A stretch of DNA of 5,618 bases, taken from contig JAGYLK010000084.1 in NCBI GenBank assembly GCA_018401175.1, positions 1 through 5,618 of the forward strand. The letters are read 5' to 3'. This document shows positions 1 through 5,618 of the stretch, in pieces (positions within the stretch are counted from its first letter, which is position 1; the number at the start of each line of letters is the position of its first letter). This DNA is from Candidatus Altimarinota bacterium (GTDB lineage Bacteria > Patescibacteriota > Gracilibacteria > UBA4473). The notes beneath the pieces were generated by a model. The model did no database searches. It worked only from the letters and a program-made list of their open reading frames with translations, and was not told the DNA's origin. The translations under genes were made by a program, and so were the position numbers.

Positions 1-477
1 CTCCACATAAATAACTCCCTGAATATGGTGCTCTTTTTGCGTACAATATTCTGAACAATGAAAGGGAAACACTCCTGTCTCCTTGGCACGAAATCCAAAC
101 TCCGTCTCCATTCCTTTGTGTAAAATCGTACGCCACCCATACGCAGGAAGAATAATTGCATGCTCTTCTTTGCTGTTATTGGTAATGTTCAATAATACAT
201 AATCTCCTTTTTTGGCATGAAATTCTCGAGGAAAAAGCACTCCATCCTTATCAATAGTTGCGAATAATTCTCGAGGATTGGTCAATTCCGGCTCTCCATA
301 ATACACCAACTCTTCATTCCTATCCCCTTCCATTTGTGGTGTAGTATCTCCTCCTATATCAACCGTTACTTTTTCTGGTACTGATTCTTCTCTCGGAACG
401 TTCGAATCCCCACATCCTGTAAGGGAAATCGCCAAAAGGAGGAGCGGCACAATGAACCCGTTTTTTCGCTGAAACAT
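1..477 (-). CDS. Cupredoxin-like lipoprotein (C-terminus off the left edge)
   Basis: The 159 visible codons begin at ATG (475-477) and stay open to base 1, so the protein is partial. Residues 1-22 form a bacterial lipoprotein signal peptide: a basic start (QRKN), a hydrophobic core (IVPLLLLAISL) and the lipobox L19-T20-G21-Cys22. It should therefore be lipid-anchored outside the cytoplasmic membrane. Residues 23-65 are a polar linker. From about residue 70 the pattern matches cupredoxins of the cytochrome oxidase subunit II/CuA type: a strand pair, an NITNNS turn, His106 in EEHAIILP, then a C-terminal loop with Cys141, Glu143 and Cys145. Copper binding and electron transfer, or copper handling, are inferred from this fold. 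The loop is odd: the usual His four residues after the second Cys is Glu149, followed by His150-His151, and the usual Met is Ile152. No Shine-Dalgarno sequence precedes the ATG. The gene lies 78 bases downstream of the carboxylase on the same strand and may or may not share its transcript. Confidence 0.85.
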   Translation of the reverse strand, partial: MFQRKNGFIVPLLLLAISLTGCGDSNVPREESVPEKVTVDIGGDTTPQMEGDRNEELVYYGEPELTNPRELFATIDKDGVLFPREFHAKKGDYVLLNITNNSKEEHAIILPAYGWRTILHKGMETEFGFRAKETGVFPFHCSEYCTQKEHHIQGVIYVE

Positions 478-555
478 AAATTTTATTTTCAAAACATCGG
501 TATTTAACTGTTTTTTCATTCTCAAGCAAATAAAAATAGAGGCATTCAAAATATT

Positions 556-2067
556 TTATCCCAAACTTTTTCTTAATTTTGCCGCTTCTAGAATATCAGA
601 AGAAAAATCTGTACCCATTTTAGAGCGTCGATAAATATTCGATGTGAAATTTCGATGCACATAATGAGCATCTGTTTCTGGACCAAGTTCGATATTTAGA
701 ATTTTCTCAATTTCTCGTATATCTTCTCGAATCGGCTTCCATTCTGGATTTGTTTCACAGAATAAATCTAAATTTTCTTTGTTGAGATATTTCCCCGCAT
801 GTACCATATCCCGCTTCAAATTTACATATAGCTTCTTCACGAGTGGCAAAATTCCTTCTTGCTCTGCCAGACGCAACACACGCCCCGTACTGATAAACTC
901 GGGTGGAATTCCCAATGAATACAATGCCCCCGTGAACTTAATAGCTCTTGGTAACGTCACCTTCCCTACTCCACGAGAATAACCAAAAAGACCAACATGT
1001 TGTACTCGCTCACGATGACTCGGTAATTTTGCTGCAACAAAATTAATCGTATCCGCGATTTCCTCGATCGTAGATTTGAAAATTTTTCCCGCATCTTGCC
1101 CAAATTTCTCAATCTGTTGGCACTCTTCTGCTGTCACGCGAAGATACTGCTTTCTGTTTTTCGGAATTTCCAAATTTAAAAGATCAATCGCTGTTTTGAC
1201 ATCTTCGATCGGATAATCTGTACGAAAAGCACTCTGAATTGTTACAGAAGCAGTTCCTTTGTACTCATCAATCACCTCTCGTATGTTTTCTGGATTAATA
1301 GCGCCACGAAATGGGAGCGATCCCCCACCAATCCACGGATATATTTCTATTCCATTTCGATCACCAAAAGCATGATATTTGGCAATAGCTTCTTTTATCG
1401 TCATCATTGTCGGCACCAGTCCGGCATTCATCGCCGGATCAGATCGAGCAATAAAGACGCGCAAATATTCGGGTTTATAGTTATATTCTGTCTGTAAAAA
1501 ATCCACATATTTTTGCAAAATTTCATCTGAATGAGCAATGATTCCAATCTCTTCAAATAACGGAATTAATTCAATGTGTTTTAAAACTGATTTCATATCA
1601 AAAATATTTTCTGTCGCCTCAGCAATACGAGAAAACATTTTTTGCAATTGAATTAACTGATCTGCCGAAGTGGTCATTGGTAAAATTACTTCAAACAATG
1701 GCGGCGTATGCATTCCATAATTCTCGGCTGCATGTTCTGCAGAAATCATATTCATAAACGCTCGTTGCAGTCGATGCTGTGCTTTTTCTTCCCAAATGTT
1801 TGGAATTCGAAATGTCAAAAATACATCTTTTCCTATCTGATTATTTTTAAAAAACTCATGATGTTTGGAAAGCAAACGATCCATTACTGCTTCATCGACA
1901 AATTTTCCTTCCCAATCCCACATATATTCGTGTACTCCCAACTCTTGAAAACACTTCATACATTCCCCAATCTCTTCTGCCGTCGAGACAAACGGTCCTG
2001 ACACAAATGGTGGAATTCCAGCATTATCAGGATGTTGCGTCGCCATTGTCACCGGTATTTTTCGCAT
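556..2067 (-). CDS. ppcA: Archaeal-type phosphoenolpyruvate carboxylase
   Basis: This enzyme carboxylates phosphoenolpyruvate with bicarbonate to give oxaloacetate and phosphate, feeding the TCA cycle and aspartate-family synthesis in the cytoplasm. At 503 residues it has the usual length of the compact archaeal-type family (PEPcase_2), about half that of the classical bacterial enzyme. Family signatures run in order: MATQHPDNA (8-16), MWDWEGK (49-55), ARSDPAMNAG (207-216), GGGSLPFRG (247-255), TIQSAFRTDYP (276-286), FGYSRG (361-366) and LPRAIKFTGALYSLGIPPE (372-390). No break or missing block is visible, so it appears intact and functional. The ATG at 2065-2067 is the only practical upstream start, because an in-frame stop lies two codons before it (2071-2073, minus strand); Met8 is an alternative. 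A good GGAGGT (2084-2089, minus) lies 16 bases upstream, too far for normal use. The gene is transcribed divergently from the aminotransferase operon. The family is typical of archaea and known in a few bacteria such as Clostridium perfringens and Leuconostoc. Confidence 0.96.
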   Translation of the reverse strand: MRKIPVTMATQHPDNAGIPPFVSGPFVSTAEEIGECMKCFQELGVHEYMWDWEGKFVDEAVMDRLLSKHHEFFKNNQIGKDVFLTFRIPNIWEEKAQHRLQRAFMNMISAEHAAENYGMHTPPLFEVILPMTTSADQLIQLQKMFSRIAEATENIFDMKSVLKHIELIPLFEEIGIIAHSDEILQKYVDFLQTEYNYKPEYLRVFIARSDPAMNAGLVPTMMTIKEAIAKYHAFGDRNGIEIYPWIGGGSLPFRGAINPENIREVIDEYKGTASVTIQSAFRTDYPIEDVKTAIDLLNLEIPKNRKQYLRVTAEECQQIEKFGQDAGKIFKSTIEEIADTINFVAAKLPSHRERVQHVGLFGYSRGVGKVTLPRAIKFTGALYSLGIPPEFISTGRVLRLAEQEGILPLVKKLYVNLKRDMVHAGKYLNKENLDLFCETNPEWKPIREDIREIEKILNIELGPETDAHYVHRNFTSNIYRRSKMGTDFSSDILEAAKLRKSLG

Positions 2068-2075
2068 GTGTCAAA

Positions 2076-2081
2076 ATTTTA
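2076..2081 (-). promoter_or_regulatory. Possible -10 element of the carboxylase gene
   Basis: On the minus strand the hexamer TAAAAT (five of six matches to TATAAT) ends 8 bases before the carboxylase ATG. A start of transcription about 7 bases downstream would fall within a base or two of the ATG, giving a leaderless or nearly leaderless mRNA. No recognisable -35 element lies 16-18 bases upstream, and the region is AT-rich, so a chance match is quite possible. The competing reading is a leader that uses the distant GGAGGT at 2084-2089. Confidence 0.3.
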
Positions 2082-2148
2082 AGACCTCCACCAGAGTACT
2101 CCTCTTTCGGATATATGAAAAAGTATTTTCCTCTGATTCTTTTCTCTT

Positions 2149-2177
2149 TTCTCAAAATAACTCCAACCTGCTACAAT
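2149..2177 (+). promoter_or_regulatory. Sigma70-type promoter (extended -10) of the aminotransferase operon
   Basis: A -35-like TTCTCA (2149-2154, four of six matches to TTGACA) is followed by a 17-base spacer and TACAAT (2172-2177, five of six matches to TATAAT). The spacer carries TG at 2169-2170, the extended -10 position. Transcription should start about 2183-2187, at or just before the ATG at 2187, so the mRNA would be leaderless. This fits the absence of any Shine-Dalgarno sequence before that ATG. It also argues against the longer in-frame starts at 2007 and 2115, which lie upstream of this promoter. Confidence 0.55.
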
Positions 2178-2186
2178 GCTCCACGA

Positions 2187-3344
2187 ATGAAACTTGTTTC
2201 GAATCAACTGGGACCAAATTTTACATTCAGTGATGCACTGTACGCTTTGGGATGTGGAATTTTGCCAATGGTAAGCAAAACAAATTTTTCACCATATTTC
2301 GAAACGACAAACTTCAAACTTGCCTCAACCGCACGAACTCTTTTGGGACTTCTGGCTGACATCGTTCCTGATGGAAAAAAAGTTGGAATTCCTGCCATTT
2401 GCTGCGCCGTAATGGCAACTCCTTTTTTGGCAAAAGGAAAGGAAATTTGCTGGCTTGACACCGACGAGACCGGTCTTCTTGATGTAAAAGAAGTAGAAAA
2501 ACATGTTTCAGAACTCGGATTATTGCTCGTGCCTCACACATTTGGACAACGAGTAAATATGGCAAAAATTTTACAAATCGCACGAGCAAACAATATTATT
2601 CTTGTCGAAGACGGCGCTCATTTGTTTGAACCCGGACAACCACAATCCGATTATAAATTGTTCAGTTTCGGACGAGAGAAAGATATCTCCTGCGTCTCAG
2701 GTGGAGCACTTCTTTGGGGAGACAATGCACTGGGGTGTGAGAAAATTAAAAATGCGTGTCTCCAAAATCCTTCTCGAATGTGGGTTTTTCGTCATGCTTT
2801 TCAACCACTTATTTTAGCTCTCTCTCTTCCCTGGTGGAAAAATGGAGGTCGATATATTGCGGGAATTTTTTCAAAAACGGGAATTCTTCCCCGCGCTGTA
2901 ACAAAAGGAGAAAAATCAGGCATGAATGATGTTCCTGAAACAAAACTCGCTCTCACACAACAAAAAATTCTTTCCCGTGCGATTCGACAAAGAAGGAGTG
3001 AACTTTCTCATCGAGAAGCACTCGCGCCAGTGTGGAAACGGAAACTTTCTGAAATTTTTCCAAAAGCAACAATCATCGTCCCCGAAAATTCATTCCGCGT
3101 CATTGTTATAGGAATTGATCGGGAAACTCTTTTGAAAACCGCACAAAAAAATGGATTTGATCTCAATGAATGGGACGGTGATCCTATTGCGCCACGCGGT
3201 GTTGATCTGAAGAAATTTGGATATAAACCCGGACAATGTCCAAATGCTGAGAAATTTATAAAGAATTACATCACCTTCCCCACAAATCGAAGAACCGCGT
3301 TGACTGATATCGAACGATTTTCAAGCCTTTTTGAAACAAAATGA
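2187..3344 (+). CDS. DegT/DnrJ/EryC1/StrS-family PLP aminotransferase
   Basis: The 385-residue protein matches the usual length and order of the PLP-dependent sugar aminotransferases that turn keto-sugar nucleotides into amino-sugar nucleotides, typically with glutamate as donor. Visible features are a small-residue PLP-phosphate region (STARTLLGLL, 47-56), the IPAICCAV strand (68-75), WLDTDETGLLD (89-99), VPHTFG (115-120), the cofactor-ring segment VEDGAHLF with Glu141, Asp142 and His145 (140-147), and FSFGREKDIS (159-168). Lys165 in that last segment is the expected Schiff-base lysine, followed by SGGALLWGD (171-179). The C-terminal ITFPTNRRTALTDIERF (362-378) is the usual closing segment. 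The substrate cannot be read from the sequence. The start at 2187 was preferred over in-frame ATGs at 2007 (inside the opposite-strand carboxylase gene) and 2115, because family homology begins close to MKLVSNQLGP and a promoter sits just upstream. Its TGA stop overlaps the transporter start. Envelope-glycan or surface-lipid modification is inferred from the neighbours. Confidence 0.88.
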   Translation: MKLVSNQLGPNFTFSDALYALGCGILPMVSKTNFSPYFETTNFKLASTARTLLGLLADIVPDGKKVGIPAICCAVMATPFLAKGKEICWLDTDETGLLDVKEVEKHVSELGLLLVPHTFGQRVNMAKILQIARANNIILVEDGAHLFEPGQPQSDYKLFSFGREKDISCVSGGALLWGDNALGCEKIKNACLQNPSRMWVFRHAFQPLILALSLPWWKNGGRYIAGIFSKTGILPRAVTKGEKSGMNDVPETKLALTQQKILSRAIRQRRSELSHREALAPVWKRKLSEIFPKATIIVPENSFRVIVIGIDRETLLKTAQKNGFDLNEWDGDPIAPRGVDLKKFGYKPGQCPNAEKFIKNYITFPTNRRTALTDIERFSSLFETK

Positions 3345-4309
3345 GATCAAATCACCCACTATTTGGTATTGTTCTCATTTTGGGATATACGATTTGTTCT
3401 GCAATCGCCTACATCCTCGTAAAACATGTATTTTTAATTTCTCCAGAAATATCTCCGATAAATGCAATATTTTGGGGATTTTTGGGCGCCACTATTCTGG
3501 TGGCAAGTACCATTGGATCACAAAAAAAAGAAAGAGAACACGCACAACAAGAATGGCATGATCACAAAAAACTCATCATCTCCATTTCGATTCTCACCTC
3601 TCTGGGAGTGCTTCTTTGGGCCTGGTCTCTCCAACTCGCCAGCGCAGGAAGCGTTGGGCTCATCGGCAAATCTGATGTATTGATAACCCTTGTTCTCGGA
3701 GCCGTTTTTCTCGGAGAAAAATTCACTATGCACTCAATAATTGGTGCGATTGTAGCGCTTGGCGGACTGTTTCTCATCGCCAATCTTCCAAATGAAATTT
3801 CATTTTTGGTCGTCGGAATCGTCATCCTTATGCGATTTCTGTACGCCATGCAGAGTTTTTTGGTAAAAAAATCGGGACAAAAATTACGAGGAATTTCATT
3901 TACCTTCTGGCGTATTCTCATTATGACATTCTTTCTCTTTCTCACGACACTCGTTACTGGAACGCTGAAAGTTCCCTCCTTACCAATTCTCCTCTTTCTC
4001 TTTGGATCTCAAATTTTTGGTGCATATGTTGGACGTGTCTGTTATTTTGAAGCCCATAAATATTTGGGAATTGGTCACATAAATCTCCTTACGCTTGCAC
4101 AACCCGTGATTCTCCTCTTGGGGACATGGATCTTGCTCAACGAACCAATGCCGGCACAAAAATTAATGGGAGCAGGAATGTTACTGTTTGGACTCTCTCT
4201 TATTGTGATAGAAAAATCAGAACTCAATAAAAAATTCTCACTCCTACGAATCTTTGCTACACTACGCGGGAAAAAAAATGACATTGAAAATCCAGTCGAT
4301 CTCAGCTGA
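3341..4309 (+). CDS. EamA-domain drug/metabolite transporter (DMT superfamily)
   Basis: This is a 322-residue polytopic membrane protein made of two EamA repeats with about ten predicted helices, near residues 7-29, 40-58, 78-97, 106-124, 130-148, 153-170, 187-206, 213-232, 244-264 and 274-291. Each half ends with the typical EamA pattern: FLGEKFTMHSIIGAIVALGG (123-142), and LLNEPMPAQKLMGAGMLLFG (265-284). A basic tail with KKFSLL and LRGKK follows the last helix and should be cytoplasmic. Family members export or import metabolites such as amino acids, sugars and nucleotides, and some relatives flip lipid-linked amino sugars; the substrate is unknown here. The ATG overlaps the aminotransferase stop as ATGA and has no Shine-Dalgarno sequence, so translation is probably coupled to the upstream gene. 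The setting between an amino-sugar type enzyme and a FemX-like ligase suggests moving an envelope precursor, but this is inference only. Confidence 0.92.
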   Translation: MRSNHPLFGIVLILGYTICSAIAYILVKHVFLISPEISPINAIFWGFLGATILVASTIGSQKKEREHAQQEWHDHKKLIISISILTSLGVLLWAWSLQLASAGSVGLIGKSDVLITLVLGAVFLGEKFTMHSIIGAIVALGGLFLIANLPNEISFLVVGIVILMRFLYAMQSFLVKKSGQKLRGISFTFWRILIMTFFLFLTTLVTGTLKVPSLPILLFLFGSQIFGAYVGRVCYFEAHKYLGIGHINLLTLAQPVILLLGTWILLNEPMPAQKLMGAGMLLFGLSLIVIEKSELNKKFSLLRIFATLRGKKNDIENPVDLS

Positions 4310-5282
4310 AGAACTTCAACAATTTTGGGAAACCTTTCCCGGAGCCAAAACCTTTTTACAGAGTCGAAATTTTGCTTTATTTCGTGAAAAACTCGGAGAA
4401 AAAACGTTTCGCATCGGTGCCTTCCAGGGAGAAAAACTCCTCGGAATACTACAGTGTCAGAAAATAGTTGCGCGTCGAGGAACCTTTCTTCATGGAGCTC
4501 ATGGACCATTAATCCTCTCTTCTCATATCGACGAAGTCTTACCAATACTGTTGCAAGAAATAAAAAAAATTGGAAAAAGAGAATGCTGTGACTTTGTTCG
4601 CATATCTCCACTCCTCCCAGAATTAATCGAAGAAGTATTTCAAAAACATAATTTTGTCCCCGCTCCACTTCATATAAATCCAGATCGCACATGGGTTTTG
4701 GATATAAAACAAGATGAGGATGAGATTTTGAAAAATATGCGGAAATCAACACGTTATGAAGTGCGAAGAATTGAAAAATCAGGAATAAAAATATCTGCAG
4801 GAAATACACAACAAGATTTTGAAAAATTTTGGACACTCCATGAACAAACAGCTACTCGACAAAAGTTTGTTCCTTTTTCTCAAAAATCGACACAGCTGGA
4901 GATGGAGATTTTTGGCAATGACTGCCAGATTTTTACTGCCACACATAATAGAGAAAACATTGCCAGTTCTGTAATTCTCTTTGATTCTCACTCTGCTTAT
5001 TATCATCAAGGAGCAAGCATATTGAGTAAAATTCCTGGAGCACATGCCACTCTGTGGACGGCCATCAAAGAAGCGAAAAAACGAGACTGTAAGGAATTCA
5101 ACTTCTGGGGCGTTTCCCCGAGTGAAAAAAGCGAACATCCATGGGCAGGATTATCACGATTCAAACGCGGATTTGGAGGAGAAGAACGAAAATATCTTCG
5201 TGCACAAGATCTCCCACTCACGCCGAAATACTGGCTCAATTTTGCTGTAGAAAAAGTACGACGGTGGAAGAGACATTATTAA
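4278..5282 (+). CDS. FemAB/FemX-family aminoacyl transferase (peptidoglycan-bridge type)
   Basis: Family members use aminoacyl-tRNA to add amino acids to the peptide stem of lipid II or peptidoglycan at the inner face of the membrane; related proteins in glycan loci may have other acceptors. The 334-residue protein has the twin acetyltransferase-like (GNAT) layout. Visible marks are FLQSRNFALF (26-35) near the start, the basic helix MRKSTRYEVRRIEKSGIKI (154-172), YYHQGAS (241-247), the central helix ATLWTAIKEAKKRD with EFNFWGVSP (257-281), and GLSRFKRGFGGEERKY (291-306). There is no long coiled-coil insertion of the FemA/FemB kind, so it is closer in layout to FemX. ATG 4278 was chosen over an in-frame TTG at 4254 because homology begins right after it and a weak GGGA lies 7 bases before it. 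It overlaps the transporter gene by 32 bases. The C-terminus is basic (VRRWKRHY). The acceptor and amino acid are unknown. Confidence 0.9.
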   Translation: MTLKIQSISAEELQQFWETFPGAKTFLQSRNFALFREKLGEKTFRIGAFQGEKLLGILQCQKIVARRGTFLHGAHGPLILSSHIDEVLPILLQEIKKIGKRECCDFVRISPLLPELIEEVFQKHNFVPAPLHINPDRTWVLDIKQDEDEILKNMRKSTRYEVRRIEKSGIKISAGNTQQDFEKFWTLHEQTATRQKFVPFSQKSTQLEMEIFGNDCQIFTATHNRENIASSVILFDSHSAYYHQGASILSKIPGAHATLWTAIKEAKKRDCKEFNFWGVSPSEKSEHPWAGLSRFKRGFGGEERKYLRAQDLPLTPKYWLNFAVEKVRRWKRHY

Positions 5283-5346
5283 AGTTTTCTATAAAAATAG
5301 CTGCCAAACTATTGCATTCTTTGTGAAGAAAAGAAGAATGAAATAA

Positions 5347-5618
5347 ATGCGGACAACAGAAGTTCAACTGCTTGCATATACAATAATAATGTCTTTTCCA
5401 AAATCAAAAAATGGTCAACCATATTTGGTATTAAAAAATGGAAAGAAATTATTTTTCAACAGATTTATAAAAAAATACGGTATTGACTCAACCAAAAGCC
5501 AATACAAAAACTCTGATATCAACAGAAGAGTACGTCTTGTTGAATTTTTCAAATATTTCACTCAAGAATATGAACTCAAACCAGCACGAGAAGAAGAAAA
5601 AAATTTATTAGAAAGTCA
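5347..5618 (+). CDS. Hypothetical Lys-rich protein (C-terminus off the right edge)
   Basis: I do not recognise this protein. An open frame of 90 codons starts at ATG 5347, directly after an in-frame TAA (5344-5346), and runs to the window edge without a stop. A second in-frame ATG at 5389 would remove a short hydrophobic stretch (VQLLAYTII) and is a credible alternative start; neither has a clear Shine-Dalgarno sequence. The visible part is strongly basic (about 12 Lys and 6 Arg against 10 acidic residues). It contains KNGKKLFFNRFIKKYG (30-45), a polar stretch NSDINRRVRL, and aromatic-rich EFFKYFTQEY. No membrane segment, signal peptide or catalytic motif is evident; a nucleic-acid-binding role would be a guess from charge alone. 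Its base composition (about 27% GC over 5401-5618 by hand count) is well below that of the femX-like gene (about 40% over 4801-5160), and AGA is used for three of six Arg codons. It may be a later arrival. Confidence 0.6.
   Translation, partial: MRTTEVQLLAYTIIMSFPKSKNGQPYLVLKNGKKLFFNRFIKKYGIDSTKSQYKNSDINRRVRLVEFFKYFTQEYELKPAREEEKNLLES

Noticed and set aside
501..529. Possible promoter for the lipoprotein gene on the minus strand (TTGCTT, 16-17 bases, TTAAAT or TAAATA)
   Set aside because: Only three or four of six matches at each hexamer in AT-rich DNA; too weak to claim, although some promoter in the 78-base gap is plausible.
2025..2075. Short minus-strand TTG-initiated frame (15 codons) about 9 bases after GGAGGT, overlapping the carboxylase start, as a leader peptide
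   Set aside because: It needs a TTG start, is very short, and its peptide shows no attenuation pattern such as repeated codons; most likely chance.
2007..2186. N-terminal extension of the aminotransferase by 60 residues (ATG 2007) or 24 residues (ATG 2115)
   Set aside because: The 2007 start lies inside the opposite-strand carboxylase gene, both starts lie upstream of the likely promoter, and the extra residues look like translated intergenic DNA and not like the family N-terminus.
3342..4309. TGA read as an amino acid, as in some Patescibacteria (Gracilibacteria)
   Set aside because: TGA ends the aminotransferase and transporter frames exactly where the family lengths end and the next genes begin, and no gene contains an in-frame TGA, so the standard meaning fits.
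4075..4836. A 253-codon open frame on the minus strand
   Set aside because: It lies antisense to the transporter and FemX-like genes, which have clear family motifs; its Phe/Leu-rich translation is typical of a shadow frame.
5315..5340. Inverted repeat CATTCTT / AAGAATG with a 12-base loop after the femX-like gene
   Set aside because: The stem is only 7 A/T-rich pairs, the loop is long, and no T-run follows on either strand, so it is not a convincing terminator.

Overview
The window looks like bacterial chromosomal DNA of moderately low GC; hand counts give about 40% in part of the femX-like gene. A lipoprotein signal peptide and a FemAB-family peptidoglycan-bridge enzyme point to a peptidoglycan-bearing bacterium. 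The phosphoenolpyruvate carboxylase is of the archaeal type, which few bacteria carry. Three of the four genes whose starts lie inside the window and whose ends are secure have no well-placed Shine-Dalgarno sequence. TGA is used as a normal stop and Trp is encoded by TGG, so there is no sign of a recoded code. A Candidate Phyla Radiation (Patescibacteria) or similar little-cultured lineage would fit, but this is an inference and not shown by the sequence.

Layout. Bases 1-477 (minus) hold the start of a cupredoxin-like lipoprotein whose C-terminus lies off the left edge. Bases 556-2067 (minus) hold a complete archaeal-type phosphoenolpyruvate carboxylase. A 119-base divergent intergenic region (2068-2186) separates it from three tightly packed plus-strand genes. 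These are a DegT/DnrJ/EryC1/StrS-family PLP aminotransferase (2187-3344), a ten-helix EamA/DMT transporter (3341-4309, starting in an ATGA overlap) and a FemX-like aminoacyl transferase (4278-5282, overlapping the transporter by 32 bases). After a short gap, an unrecognised Lys-rich and much more AT-rich reading frame runs off the right edge (5347-5618).

How they work together. The plus-strand trio reads as one operon with a cell-envelope theme: an amino-sugar type aminotransferase, a small-molecule exporter or flippase candidate, and an aminoacyl-tRNA-dependent ligase family member. The combined role is inferred from adjacency. The carboxylase is central metabolism (oxaloacetate supply) and the lipoprotein is probably an extracytoplasmic copper protein; neither has a clear tie to the trio. 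The most interesting details are the apparent leaderless promoter of the aminotransferase, the altered copper-ligand loop of the cupredoxin, the presence of the archaeal-type carboxylase, and the composition break at the right edge. No RNA genes, CRISPR array, insertion sequence or convincing terminator were seen.
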